This document shows positions 1 through 12,733 of a DNA stretch of 64,000 nt, one piece after another; within the stretch, counting starts at the first letter, position 1, and the number at the start of each line of letters is the position of its first letter. The position numbers and the translations under genes were made by a program. Source of the stretch: Pleodorina starrii (lineage: Eukaryota > Chlorophyta > Chlorophyceae > Chlamydomonadales > Volvocaceae); contig BRXU01000023.1 in assembly GCA_030267565.1 (NCBI GenBank), positions 744,001 to 808,000 on the forward strand, read 5' to 3'. The notes under the pieces were generated by a model. It ran no database searches. It was given only the letters and a program-made list of their open reading frames with translations, and was not told the DNA's origin.

Positions 1-921
1 GCTGTCGCTGCCGGTGCGAACGCGCCCTTTCAAGCCCTTGCGCACCGGACAACTGCGCCGTATCGGCGCCCTGCTCCTCCGGCCTGGTCCCCAACAGAGC
101 CCCTGCCGCCACCCGCCCCAATGAATACATACCAAACGTCCCGTAACTCCCAGCCGTTCCGCCCCATTACGGACCCAGATTTTGACCCTGGTGTTAAGGA
201 CCACGAGCGGTCCTTTCGAGGATAGGATGACGAACCATACGACATCATACGACACGAAGCATGTAATGCCGCCCCCGTTGCCCGAGCTCCGGGCCCCGCC
301 CCGCCCCGCCCCGCCCCGCCGGCCACCTCGAACCTTCCGTTGGGCCTCCGCGTCTCCCTGTCCGTGTTCGGACACCCGAAAGCCCTCCCATGTCGAGCCT
401 CCTGGATCTGTCGACGACTGCGCATGCAACGCGCGTGACGCCCGCCGCCGCTACGGAGAGTAAAGAGACTCCAATCCAGCGAGTCGACGGCCGCCAGCGT
501 ATCCATGGATGCCATGGGTGGCGGTACGAGCGTCCGCTTTGATTTGAAGGTGGACCGACGCGTTGCGTTGCGTTGCGTTGCGTCGCCTCTCGCCGGAAAT
601 GCAATGCAAACTGCACGCGCGTGCGCCAATCCCGCGCGCCGCTTCCATGCCTCGTGTCTGATGCGATCCCCCACACGCAACCTCCGCCCCCACACCGACA
701 GACCAAGCCAAGGGCTCACGAACGTCAGGCAGCACACGCCTGGTGGGTAGAATACCACATATAAGGTAACACGCGCGTAAGCAGACCGCACACCGCGCAG
801 CGCAGCGCAACGCAGGGAAGCGGAGCGACCGGCGTTGGGTCGCACACCGCGCGTCGTCGCCCCTTCCCGCCATGTCGCGCCGCCGCACAACTCCACCGCC
901 GTTGCAAATTTTACAAATACA
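1..921. other. no recognisable gene; two pentamer repeats
   Basis: I find no coding region I can support here. The stretch lies downstream of the minus-strand A_thal_3526-domain gene. It holds a CCCCG pentamer run at about 293-320 and a GCGTT pentamer run at about 557-583. A TGTAA at 259-263 on the plus strand could be the poly(A) signal of a plus-strand gene ending left of the window, but nothing else supports that. Confidence 0.5.
911..915 (-). promoter_or_regulatory. TGTAA poly(A) signal for the A_thal_3526 gene
   Basis: TGTAA, the usual volvocine poly(A) signal, lies only 6 bases past the stop codon of the minus-strand gene. The 3' UTR would be unusually short. I saw no other minus-strand TGTAA between here and the window edge. 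Confidence 0.4.
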
Positions 922-3657
922 CTACTTGGACGCCTCCAGAGAGAAGCCCAGCTCAAAGTCGCGCATATCGGCTTCGTGCTTGTCCAGGTCGAAATCGAGT
1001 GTCGTGCCAATCAGACCGGCGTCGCCGCCGCCGTCGCCAACGCCGCCGCCGTCGCCGCCGCCGTCGCCGACGCCGCCAAGCAGCATCGGGTCGCCGTCGC
1101 CCGGGTTCTGACCCAGATCACCGAACCCCATGGGTCCCATGCCCACGCCCATTCCCATCGTGCTCAGGTCCGAGAAGGAAAAGTTCTTGGCGAGGTCGGT
1201 CAGGTCGCCGTTCGACGCTGCGGCGACACCGCCGCCGACGCCGCCGTCGACGGCGGCGCCACCGCCGGCAGACACCGCTGCGGCTGCATCCGCTGCGGCG
1301 CCGTCCAAGCCGGTCAGGTTGAGACTCAGGTGGAAGGCGCCGGAGGAGCCGGCACCTGCGGCGGCGGCGACGCCGGCGACGTCGCCACTGCTGGCGCTGC
1401 CGACGCCCAGGGTGAGCCCCAGGCTCTGTATGAGGTCGTGGTCCGAGCCTGTGGGAACCCGCAGAGCAGTGAGGAGGCGTCAGCGGCGGCGGCGGCGGCG
1501 GCGGCACGTCCATATACAACCAAAACCGCGCTTTTTTGCGCGGCGCCGCGCTCTTGCTGACGACGCATGCAAAGAAGCCGAGGCACACATGGGTTGGGTG
1601 TTGGGAGAGATGATGCCTGAAGCCGCCATCAGCAGGCCCCAAGGGCGGCGCTGCCAGCGGCACCCGAGGGGCAGGCAGGCAGGTCTCCACGGGCGCCAAC
1701 CCCCGACGTCCTAGCCCCCCGGGCTTGCTTACCTCCGAGCATCGCCAGATCTCCCAGGCTGGTGCCGTCTAAGGCAGTGTCCGACAGGGCCATCAGGTCC
1801 GCGGTGCCGGGGAAGCCGCCCGTAGCCGCCGCTGCCGCTGCCGCCGCGGCGGCGGCGGCGGCGGCCGCCGCCGCCTGATGCTGGTCGTGCTGCTGCTGCT
1901 GTTGCTGCTGCGAGCCGGTATCCTGCGGGTGCTGCTGCGGGTGCTGCACCTCCATGGGAGCGCCCATGGCTGCCTGCATCGCCGCAAGCTGCGCCGCAAT
2001 GGCACCGCCGCTGTGCATTGGCGGCGGCGGCGGCACCGCTGCACCCCCCGCGCCGGGCAGCAAGCCGGCGGCAAAGCAATCCCCAGGCTGTCCCGCCGGC
2101 ACCGCCGCCGGCTGTTGTTGTTGCTGCGTCGGCTGACCTCCGTACGGCGGCGAAACCTGCGCATGCCCCGCCGCCGCCGCCGACTGCATCATCATCGGCG
2201 GCATCCCCAGCGGCGGCGGGACGCCGAAACCACCACCACCCGCCGCCGCAGCTGCCGCCGCCGCCGGGCCCATGCACGCGGCCTGCCCCGCGGCGGCCGC
2301 TGCCGCCATGGCCGCCATCCCCGGCTGCATTGCCGCGGCGGCGGCGGCAGCCGCCGCCGCCGCCGCCGCCGCCGGCGACGCCATCATCATCGCCCCGGGC
2401 GCCGTGCCCATCGCAAAGGGAAACGGCGCGGCCCCTGGCATGCCCGGAAGCCCCGGCGGCATCATGCCCGGCGGCGCCGTCAGCATCGCCCCGGCGGGCG
2501 CGCCGGCGCCTGCCGCGGCGGCCGTCGCAGATGGAGTCGGCGGCATGCCCGGCGGCCGCGCCGCCGCCGCCGCTGCCGCGGCGGCGGCAGCGCTCGCCGC
2601 CGCCGCCATGCCTCCCTGCATGAGGTTTGGCAGCGCCTGCAGCCAGCTCATCTGCAGCCTCTGTACCATGCTGATCTGTTGCTCCAGGAGGTAGTTGAAC
2701 ATGACGATCTGGTCCTTGATCTTAAGTCGCAGGTAGTAGGCCTTGAAGAACTCGGCATTCTGAGTTCCGAGGAGGAGAACAGAACAGACAAGGAACGGCA
2801 TGTTGTTGAGTTCGGTGCGTTCGTTGCGTGAGGTGGTGGTGTTGACGTGCAAGACGTGTATCGTATTTTATCGCGGAGACGGGGAAGGCGTTCCGGCCGA
2901 CAGCGGGCCACGAATGGAAAGAGCAGGTGCAGGCCAGGGAAGGAGGGAAGCTGGGGCGCCGCAGTGCCTGTGGGGACAGGGGACGCCACAGGCTTCCGCC
3001 GCCGACATGCGCGCGCAATAGGCCCCCGCCCCGCCCCAGCCCGGTGCCCCTCGCGCCCGGCCCCAGCCCGGCACCCACCTGCTCCTCGAGCTTCTGCCAG
3101 ACCAGCTGCGTGAACCCCGGTTCGATCTTGGCCTGGCTCTGCAGCGTGCTCACCACCTCCTTGAGCGGCATGTACATTTGCATGCACCGCTCAATCAGGT
3201 TCTGAACCAACTGAATGTCACTGGTGGACACCTTGCGGCCGCCGCCGCCGCCGCCACCGGCGCCGGCGGCGGCGGCAGCGGCGCCGCTGCTGCCCACGCT
3301 GCCGCCGCCGTTGGGAGCTGCAGCGTGCACGACGGACGCCGCCGCTGGCGGCGCACCAGCGGAGGGAAGGGCCGCGGCGGGAATGGGCGGCGTGAGGGGC
3401 CCTGGGACAGGCGACGGGTTCGGAGCCGCCGCCAGGCCGGGAACGGGGGTTGCGGCGGGGATGGCGAATGCAGAGGCGGGTACGGCTGGCGGCGGGGGTC
3501 CGGGCGCTGGCACGGCTGGGTCCGGGCTGGTTGCAGGTGGGGCGCCGGGGGAGGAGGCGCCGGCTGCCGCGGCCGCTGCGGCAGCCGCCGCGGCCGCAGC
3601 AGCCATGGACGCGGCCGCGGGCAGCGATGGCATCGCGGTGGGTCCGTTTGCTAGCAT
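922..3657 (-). CDS. A_thal_3526 (TIGR01589) domain protein, Ala/Gly/Met-rich
   Basis: Three exons join in phase: 3657-3079, 2759-1733 and 1448-922 (stop TAG), giving about 710 aa. Residues about 142-228 span the first splice junction and match the plant/algal A_thal_3526 domain: LIERCMQMYM, then KIEPGFTQLVWQKLEEQ, then NAEFFKAYYLRLKIKDQ. The Arabidopsis domain reads the same way, with ERC near the start and PGFT-LVWQKLEE in the middle. The rest is low complexity: poly-Ala before the domain, and Ala/Met/Pro/Gln-rich and Gly-Asp-rich stretches after it. The C-terminus has an acidic, aromatic patch (DFDLDKHEADMRDFELGF) that could be an activation- or binding-type motif (inference). Function is unknown; members are sometimes misnamed 'angiotensin-converting enzyme'. 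An ATG at 3819 in the same open frame would add 54 residues. I chose 3657 because it begins the less biased sequence. Confidence 0.83.
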
Positions 3658-5197
3658 GATGCGGAGTACAGGCTGCGGTTGGCCGGGTGCGGCAGAGGGA
3701 CTGGTTCCTCGATGCGCCTGAGGACAGGTGGTTGGACAGTCCCGAGGACGGGCCACGTCAGCGACAGAGCGTCCTCGGACTGCAAGCAGCGGCGCGCAGT
3801 CCAGCAGCAGAGCGCACAAACCTTTGGTTCTTCAAGTCAAATTATCCGCCAGGCGTGGGGCAGCGTTCCAGACGGCCGCGCACCACAAAACCCGAGACGC
3901 TGCTAGCCCTGCTTGCGAAAGGCGAGCCGCTTTGTGGGCCCTTATGATATGGATGCTGGCTGACTTAGTCACACAGGAGGCATCTAGCGCCCGATGATTG
4001 CGCAGCTCGATAAGTTAGCCGCCGATTGAAGAATGGATTCTGCCTGCGGTGGAGCTTCCGCGCGCTGTTCTACCTTCTTAAGCGCGCTGTATAACACCCG
4101 ATACAAGTAGAAAAGCTGACTTAACGAACAACGTGGCCTCTCACGCGCACAGCAAGGCTTGCAATGTCTGCCAGGACGATAACAGGCTTTCAGCCAGAGT
4201 TTTACCATCTAATGCCATGACGCATTTGATAAGCTTCAGGCATAAAGGAACACATCACTTTTGCGCGACTTGTATATTTGGTTGTGCGCAATTCGAGGCG
4301 GTGTTCAATAAACGCGGGCACCAGCTTAGGCTAGGTGTATTTGGCCTTGCGCCATTATGTGGCGCACAAAGTGCCAGGTCCGGAACAACACACCTCTGTA
4401 GATTTCAGTAAAAGTACAGTGCGAAGGCGACCGTTAGTTCGTTAGAATTGTGACTGGACAATATTAAAAAAAGTTACATGGGTTGCTTCTTAATTGCACC
4501 ATTTCGCTGTTGACCTGCTTCGCACATATGCAGTATCCCTTAAATTGATACGTAAAAGTGCACCGCAATCTTGAGAACCTTTGCCTCGGCGAAAAATTCT
4601 GGAATGTTGAGGAAGCATCTTAGCATAACTGAGCCTGCTGCATGAATGCCGAAATACGCTAAGTATATGTAGAGAGCAATAATTCAAAACGGCAGCCTGG
4701 AAGCTTCATTCCTTCCGGAAGAGTTGGTGTGGATCCGGATTGCCTGGCAAAGCTGTTGCTAGTAAGGACTATGACCGAATTTGAGGGATCACATCATTAG
4801 TTGCAGGCGCCCGAGCGCTGGCACATGGAGAGTCGGAAGGAAGAACTTGATGGCACGCTCGGTCCGTTCAGCACGCACCAAACATACTATACTCCGAGCA
4901 AGATGACCGTATGACCTTGACTGGTCAACAGCATACTTGCAAAGCGATGACAGAGGCAAGGTGCAAACCTTTCTGAGGAAATACGGACGTACGGCATGTG
5001 TTTTCGCGCGCTGGTCCCCCAAGGCGTTCGATCAGCATGTCATGTCCTGTCCTGCGTCACAAAGAGTGTTCTTGAAAACGTTCAAAACTTTGGCCTCTGT
5101 CCTTGCTTCTCCGGCTTCGAAATAGTGTAGATCGTGGGGCAGCGGGCTTTAGGACTGTAAGACGCTCTAGCGTTGTTTGTAATCACCTTGCGCAAAA
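3658..5197. other. intergenic region between divergent genes
   Basis: This 1.5-kb spacer separates the start codons of the minus-strand A_thal_3526 gene and the plus-strand CCT6 gene, so it should hold both promoters. About 4,400-4,700 is clearly more AT-rich than the genes. I see no convincing coding region or RNA gene and cannot assign a TATA box. Confidence 0.5.
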
Positions 5198-8100
5198 ATG
5201 TCATCCGTGAAGACTCTAAACGCAAATGCGGAGGTCATGAACCGGGCCGCCGCTCTCTTCATGAACATCAACGCGGCGAAAGGCCTCATGGACGTTATGC
5301 GCAGCAATTATGGCCCCAAGGGAACCATTAAGATGCTTGTCAGTGGAGGTGGCGACATCAAGCTGACGAAGGACGGCAACGTGTTGCTGCGTGAGGTGCG
5401 CGCCCAAACGCCATGGACAGCGCCCTGGTAATTGCTAAGCCGCGAACACAGTGCATGAAGGTCCAAACACAATAACCCAACTTTCCACGCGCTACCGGGC
5501 CGTGACAACGCGTTTCGGGGCTCCACTTTGGGTGGCGCATCCAGAACCCGCCGCGCGGGTGCTGGCCTCCCGCAGCTGTCCCCACGCCCCGCGGCCTTCC
5601 CTTATCTTCGCCCCTCTCAAAACGATGCATCCCTCCGCCCTAATCACGCACCTTCTCATGTGACGACGCAGATGCAAATCCAGAACCCCACCGCGGTCAT
5701 GATTGCCCGCGCGGCGGTGGCCCAGGACGACATCACGGGCGACGGCACCACCAGCATTGTGCTTCTGATCGGCGAGCTGATGAAGCAGGCGGAGCGGTAC
5801 CTGTCGGAGGGTACCCACCCGCGAGTGCTGGTGGAGGTGGGTGGGTGGGCCGCAGGCGGCTTTGGGGACTGGCCTGCGAAAGGTTGGACCGAACGTGTCC
5901 GGCCTGCGAAATTCGGCGGCTTGGTGCTGGCCGGGCGGGGCGCGAGTAGCGAGCGCAATGGCGGGGGGCAAGCAGTCTCGAGCGGGCGTTGGCGCGGCAT
6001 CAAGACTTCAAAAAGCCGGGTTTCGGAGCGGGGTTCGCATGGCCCTGGCAGGGGTGCTCTGGCGGCCGGGTTGGAGTGCAGGCACGCGGTTGCCTGGTGT
6101 GGCTGCGCGGTGTTACACGATTGGTTGAAGGTGAGACGGGGCTGTCCGCATTCGCGCGAGGCCCGGGACGCGGCTCTACTGACATTCATCCATCGTTGGA
6201 GGCACCCCTCCCTGATGCACCGAGTTCCTCCACAAGCGCATCACTGTGTGTGGTTTGTTTGGGGGGGGCCATGTCGGTTACAACAGACGCTCCCTGGTTA
6301 AGGTGGGGAAAGGGGGCTTTCAACAGAACGTGGCGAACGGCGACGCGCGCGTGAACGCCCGCTCTTGAGGTCGGGTGCCGCTCAGTCGTCCTCTGGTGCT
6401 TGCAGCTAGGATGGGCGGGACAATGGCCTGACTTCGCACGAGTGGACAGCGGCGTTGCTGCTGACACGCGTCACTGCTTGCGGTGCTGCTGGGGACTGAC
6501 TGGCTATTCCCAACCGCCCAAACATCTTGGTTGGCGCTGCTTGGGGTATAAACTTCCAAGCCCTGGGTGGGTGGGAAGTAAAGACCAAACCGCGCACTGG
6601 CAAACTACCCATGGCCGGGCAGCGGACGGAGCCGATGTTCCCTTGCAGCCGGCAGCCGGCAGCGATTGATGGGAGGCGAAGCGCTGACCCGTAGAGGAGA
6701 GGGGCGGGTCTTGTACCTATCCCCTGCCTCTGCCCTCGGCACCCGGAGGCATAACAAGTGACCCCAAAACCGCTCCGCACGGGTGTGCAATCCTGCACAC
6801 GAATGTGCGCCGCCACGCCGCTCCTGCGCCCTCTCCACGTTGCCTACCCTTCGACGGCCCGCTGCCCCTCCCCCCTGGCCGAACCTGCCCCGGGAGCGTC
6901 CCTTAACCCTTCCCTCCCCCCGCCACTCCCGACCCTCCCTTGCCGGTGTGCGTGCGTGTGTGTGTATTGTGCATGTACGACACGCTCAGGGGTTCGAGAC
7001 CGCCCGCAAGGCCTGTCTGGAGTTTCTGGACACCTTCAAGCAGCAGCTGCCCTCCGTCGCCGCCCCGCCGGCCGCCGAGGGCGAGGCCGCCGACGCCGCC
7101 GCGGCGCCCGCGTCCCCGGTTGACCGCGAGACGCTCCGCTGCGTGGCCCGCACCTCCCTGCGCACCAAGCTGGCCGAGCCACTGGCCGACCAGCTGACCG
7201 ACATTGTGACGGATGCGGTGCTGACGGTGCGGAGGCCGGGGCAGCCCATCGACCTGTTCATGGTGGGTGGGGGGGTTCTGGGGGGGTGGGTTCTGGGGAG
7301 TGGGCGGGTGGGTGGGCGGGTGGGTTCTGGGGAGTGGGCGGGCGGGTGGGTGAGTGAGTGGGCTCTGGGGAGTGGGTGGGTGGACGGGTGGGTGGGTGCG
7401 TAGGGAGGGCGGATGGGGAGTGGGAATAAAACCTTCCAGAGGAAACGTGGCGCAACCAGTCCTGGCCCCCTGCATCCCGCCCCCTGGTTGTCCTCTCCTC
7501 TCCTCCCCTGGTTCAGGTGGAGGTGATGCACATGCGTCACAAGCTGGACTCGGACACGCGGCTGGTGCGGGGCCTGGTGCTGGACCACGGGGCCAGACAC
7601 CCGGACATGCCCAAGCGCCTGGACGACTGCTTCATCCTCTCGTGCAACATCAGGTGCGGAGGAGGAGGGGGGTTATGCACGTATAGGCCGGAGCCCGTGA
7701 CCAGGGGGGGAGTGGGGGAGGGGAGGGGAGGGGGAGGGAAGGGGGAGCGGGGAAGGGGAGGGGAGGGGGAGGGAAGGGGGTGCGTGCGAAGGGGTGCGTG
7801 GGAAGGGTGGCGAAGGGAGGGACGCTCGGGAAAGTGAGTGCGGGCGGTGCAGGGCGGCCCAACTTGGTTACTCGTCCACGATTGGACGATCATGTACCCT
7901 CGCAATTTGCGCTGTGGTTAGCATGTCGCAAAGGTGGGCAGTGGGCTTTGTTGGCCTCCCGCCAACCTTGGCCTTGCCCCGCGCCGTATGGAAAGAGCCA
8001 CACGGCCAAAGCCGCGTCTCGACGTTCACATGCTGAGGCGTTTTCCCTCCCCGCCTCCGTACGCTGCCCCGTGTACGGCGGCATGTGTACGATGCAAATT

Positions 8101-11100
8101 GCAGCCTCGAGTACGAGAAGTCCGAGGTGAACTCGGGCTTCTTCTACAGCTCCGCGGAGCAGGTGCGTTGGCGGTTGGGCAGCTGGGTGGTTGGCGGTTG
8201 GGCAGTTGGTACCCTTCTTCCGGATACCAAGCAAGCCAACGCCGTTCTTTTCCCCGAGCGCTGATACACGGGGGCGGCACCGCGCCCCCGTGTCGCCCCG
8301 CGCCCCGCATCCCAGCATCTCACGGCGCTCACCGTAATGCTATGCTATCCGCGCACCGCATTTCGGGCCCAGCCGAATCGCCCCGAATCGCGCCGCACCT
8401 AACCTTGCGCGCCCTCCCCCGGTCCCCCGGTCCCCCCCGCCGCACCCCCGCACAGCGCGAGAAGCTGGTGGCTGCGGAGCGGGCGTACACGGACGAGCGG
8501 GTGCGCAAGATCATTGAGCTCAAGAAACAGGTGGGCGCGTGGGAGGAGGGGAATGGAGTGGGTGGGGCAGGGCTGTGTGAGGGTGAGAGTCAGTGGGGGG
8601 AGGGGAGCCCGCGTGGCTGGACAGGGCCCCGGGTGGGTGCCTCCCAACGCCGCGACAGCTTCCACTAGACGCCACAAAACGAGTCGTAGATTTAATTTTC
8701 CCGGGACCCGCGCGCCGTGCGCTGACACCCCCCAAAACCCACACCACGACCACCACCCCCATCGCCCGATCCGCCCTCTGACCGCTGCCCTTGCCCCCTC
8801 TTTCCCTCCCCGCCCTCACACCACCCACCTACCCACCCACCCAGGTGTGCACCGGCGAGCAGGGCTTCGTGGTGATCAACCAGAAGGGCATCGACCCCAT
8901 CTCTCTGGACATGTTGGCCAAGGAGGGAGTCATTGCGCTGCGTCGGGCCAAGAAGCGGAACATGGAGCGGATCCAGCTGGCCTGTGGGGGCTTCTCGGTC
9001 AACTCGGTGAGCGGAGGGGGGGGACCGGGCGGGCGGGGAAGCGCTGAGCAAGGGGGGGCTGCTGCCGGAGCGGGGTTGAGAGCGGGTGGGGGGCAGGGCA
9101 GGGGACGGGTGGGGGCGCAGCGTGGCGCCAGGGCTGGAGCTGGGCGGATGGGAGGGGAGGGGAAGGGCCTAACCCACACGCTCAATGCCAACCCGTCTCG
9201 TCCCTTCCCTGACGTATTTCGTTCTCACCCTCCGACCCCCCATCCCCCCCATCCTCCCAACACCCACACATACATACACATGCACCCACGCACGCCGCCC
9301 TATATAAGGTGGAGGAACTGTGCCCCGAGTGCCTGGGCCACGCGGCTGAGGTGTACGAGCACGTGCTGGGCGAGGAGAAGTACACGTTTGTTGAGGGGGT
9401 GAAGCACCCGCACTCGTGCACCATCCTCATCAAGGGGCCCTCGGACCACGTCATTGCGCAGGTGGGTGACGGGGGGGGGGAGGAGGGGGAGGGAGGAAGA
9501 GGGGGAGGGGGATGAGGAGGAGGGGGAGGAGGAGGGGTATTTCCACGGGTAGGCGGCCGGAGCCCGTGCACGCGGGGGCCTGGTGGGGGCTGGTGGGGCG
9601 GGAGGGTGTGGGATGGTCTGCGATGAGGTCCGATGAGACAGTGGAGGCGCAGGACTGGCTGCGCTGTGGACAGCTGGGAACGTGAAGACGTTCCCGGGGT
9701 ATGGGCGGGGACGGGATGTTGGGGGAGGGGGGCCGGTGCGGGTGGGCTGCGCCGGCTCCTCGGGGGATGGTGGATCGGCATCATCAGCATCAGTGTTACC
9801 GCCACCTCCGCCATGTGCCGTGTCGTATGCCGGAGCTGTCCTGTCGTATCCTGTCCTGTCCTGCCCGCCAAGCCCCCCCAGTCGGACCCCCAAGGCTGAC
9901 CCCGCTGTGCTCACCGTGCAGCTCTCGTTCCCTCTGCCCCTCCTCGACTGCCCCTCCCCTCCCCTCCTCGGCCGCCCCGCCCCCAACTTGGCCGCAGATC
10001 AAGGACGCGGTGCGGGACGGGCTGCGGGCCGTGAAGAACGGAATCGACGACGGAGCCGTCATCCCGGGTGAGCGACGCAGCGACAGTGCGCGCGCGAGAG
10101 AGAGCGAGAGAGGCAGCCTGGTCTGCTGTCATGCATATTCACCATATCTATAACCCACCCCCAACCCATGCCGGTCAGCCGGTCAGCTTTCTTCTTTACC
10201 CCGTCCCTCTCCGCCGCTCAATACCGCCGCATAGTTCAACTGACGCGGGCTCACTGCCTGCTGTGCTGTGCTGAATTCATCCAAATGTCTTTCGCTCCCA
10301 CCCCCTCCCTCCCTCCCTTCCCCGCAGGCGCCGGGGCCTTCGAGGTTGCCGCCGCGCAGCACCTGCGCTCCGTGGTCCGCAAGACCGTGTCGGGCCGCGC
10401 CAAGCTGGGCATTGACGCCTTTGCGGAGGCGCTGTGCGGTCTGGCCAAGGCCCTGGCGGAGAACAGCGGACACGACCCGCAGGAGGCAATCATCAAGCTG
10501 CAGGTGGGGCGGGAGGTGGCCGATTAGCTTAGCTTAGCTGGGGGGTTGGCCGATTAGTGATGGGGGGTTTGACGAGTGCTGGGGTTGCGTTCGGGAAGGG
10601 GATCTGGCCGCGGTCAGTGGTGTGGCTGCGATGGGGTGGGTGGGTGAGTGAGTGGATGGGGGGGGCCGTGTGCTGTTGCGTGCTGTGGGTCGGGGGGCCC
10701 GGGTGCGCTGGCTAGGTTTGGGGAGGGGAGGGGGGAACCTGCATGGCAGCGACACGGTGCGGCATGTGGTGGGAGAGCGCGTGTGGGCGCCGTGCAGTCG
10801 CACACGCGCGACGTGTGTCCGTATCTCGGGAAGGGAAGGAACGTGAACCAGGTCCACACCGCCCGGGAGGTCCCTCACACGCCCTCACGCCCCCTCACAC
10901 GCCCCTCCCGCGTGTTCGCACAACCTCCGTCCCCTCAGGAGGAGCACGAGCGCGGCAACACGGTCGGGTTCGATGTGGGCACCGGGGAGCCGATGGACCC
11001 CGCCACTGCGGGTGAGAGCGGAAAACAGCCGGGGCCGGGGGGAGGAGGTTGGAGGGGTGATTTCCCCCCTCATGCAGCGCACGGAACAGCCTGAACACCT

Positions 11101-11370
11101 TGCCCGGCCTTTTGCCTGCGCCGCAAGCCCACCTGGCCTCGGAAGCCCACCTGCCCCTCGAAATGCAACCGGACGGCCGACTAGCCATGACAAGAAAACC
11201 GAAAATGCGCTCTTGAAACGCCGACCTTTCGACCCATATTGTGTACGACAGGCGTGTACGACAACTACCTGGTGAAGCGCCAGATCCTGCAGTCTGCACC
11301 CGTGCTGGCGGGGCAGCTGTTGCTGGTGGATGAGGTGATGCGCGCCGGCATCAACATGCGCAAGCACTAG
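5198..11370 (+). CDS. CCT6: T-complex protein 1 subunit zeta (CCT6)
   Basis: Subunit zeta of the cytosolic group II chaperonin CCT/TRiC, which folds actin, tubulin and other proteins with ATP. Twelve exons join in phase with GT-AG introns: 5198-5395, 5672-5836, 6990-7262, 7517-7653, 8105-8162, 8456-8530, 8845-9006, 9309-9461, 9998-10067, 10328-10503, 10939-11011 and 11252-11370, giving 552 aa. It starts [20 protein letters not shown], close to CCT6 of other eukaryotes. Visible motifs are [17 protein letters not shown], the ATPase [26 protein letters not shown] and the C-terminal [13 protein letters not shown]. It is slightly longer than the usual ~535 aa because exon 3 carries an Ala/Pro/Glu-rich insert of about 25 residues after FKQQLPSV. 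Intron 1-2 uses a GTGCGC donor and several introns are very G-rich. The upstream neighbour is divergent; downstream is a ~1-kb 3' UTR. Confidence 0.97.
7263..7410 (+). repeat. G-rich GGGTGGGC-type repeat in CCT6 intron 3
   Basis: The start of intron 3 of CCT6 is a degenerate run of GGGTGGG and GGGAGTGGG units on the coding strand. Similar but less regular G-rich stretches lie in introns 4 (about 7700-7790) and 8 (about 9465-9535). On the opposite strand they translate as His-Pro-Pro-Thr runs, which are not genes. Confidence 0.8.
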
Positions 11371-12372
11371 TCGGGGGGGGGGCACTGATTGGGGCCGGCA
11401 CTGATCGGGACACTGATCGGGTTGGTCGCTTGGGCCGCGGCGGCCCTTGGCGAGTGCCGATGGGGCCGGGGAAGAGGAGCGAGGAGGAGGGGTGCTGAGC
11501 GACGGGAGGGCGGAGCTGGCTTCGTCAGTATGGCGGCATGCACCGCACCGCGCAGCTGCGCGGCTGTCCTCGGGTCCCCCCCGCCTCCAGCGGGGAACCA
11601 ACCGGGGTCGATGGGAAGGGGAGAAACCTGGGGGAGGGGAGGGTAGTTTTGGGAGCACGTACATGCGCAGCGGGAGGGCTTGCAGAGGCGCTGGCGCTGG
11701 CTGGGTTGAGCCGCGCTCGCGAGCTGGTGCTTGGATGCTGGTGCACAGGAGGCAGGGCCGTTGAGCCAAGCAAGCGAGCAAGCAGGTTGTAGGGGGTAGG
11801 TGGGGCCCCAGATGGCCAGTCACCTGGGCCTCCCACCCGGGCCTGACGTCCCTGGCGTCCAGGCGCTAGGCTGCCGGCGGCGTGGCGCAGGGAGGCTTTG
11901 CTGAGGCCGGCCGGGGGTTCAGCAGGTTGCGAGCATGCTCTTGAGCTGGCGTCTATCAGGGTGCAGTGACAGGGCTACGGGGGCAGGGTGGTTGAAGGAC
12001 GGTGCCGGGGCGGCGGCGGTGCACGTGGGCGATCAGGGATTGCGCTCCCCCCGCCGGGGTTCCTGCGGGGACTGGGCTGCTGGCATATGGGCATGCGGAG
12101 GTTCCGCCCACGCAGACGCAGCGCCCGCGGGCAGGGTTTGTGGCGACGCATCGGCGCAGATTCTCGCGCCGGTTGGAGTCGTGTTGCTTGCGTCGGATGG
12201 GAAGAGCGGGCGGAGTGGCTGGCAGGGGCAGGGACAGGCCCCTGTTCGCGGGTGTGCTCGCCTGCATGTCCAGTGGCCCGAGAGGCCCTGCCGGACTCCA
12301 GGGAGGTTCACGACGTGCACTGCGCGGATGCAGATGCCTCTGTAGAATGGAGGGAGGCCCGGAGGCCCTGCC

Positions 12373-12377
12373 TGTAA
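12373..12377 (+). promoter_or_regulatory. TGTAA poly(A) signal for CCT6
   Basis: TGTAA followed by AATT about 1.0 kb past the CCT6 stop codon. A 3' UTR of this length is normal for volvocine genes and I saw no earlier copy on this strand. Confidence 0.6.
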
Positions 12378-12733
12378 ATTGTCGAGCGGCTGCGGTGTCG
12401 TTGCGCGGCGGAGAGCGAGCAACCAGGCCCGCCGACAAGGCTGAAGACTCCTGCCTTATCACGAGCATGACCTTGCGTCGTTATTAGCGTTGTACGGAAC
12501 CCGGTGGGACCGTCTGGGCAGCCACGGCGAAATGCTGACCGGTTGTTACCGCGGTCAGAACTTCGCACATGCGCATAGTATCTAGGATAGCAGTAACTAT
12601 ACAAACTAATAAGATGGTTATCTATAAGCTTGAGTAAAAAAGAAAGAGCATCAATGCATGGGTTGCATTAAGCCAGCCCAAACTTCGAGTACCTCGGGTA
12701 AACGCGCGTTTCTTCGTTCACTGAAAGGAGAAT

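Noticed and set aside
7258..7600. Minus-strand His-Pro-Pro-Thr-rich frame
   Set aside because: Antisense of the G-rich repeat in a CCT6 intron.
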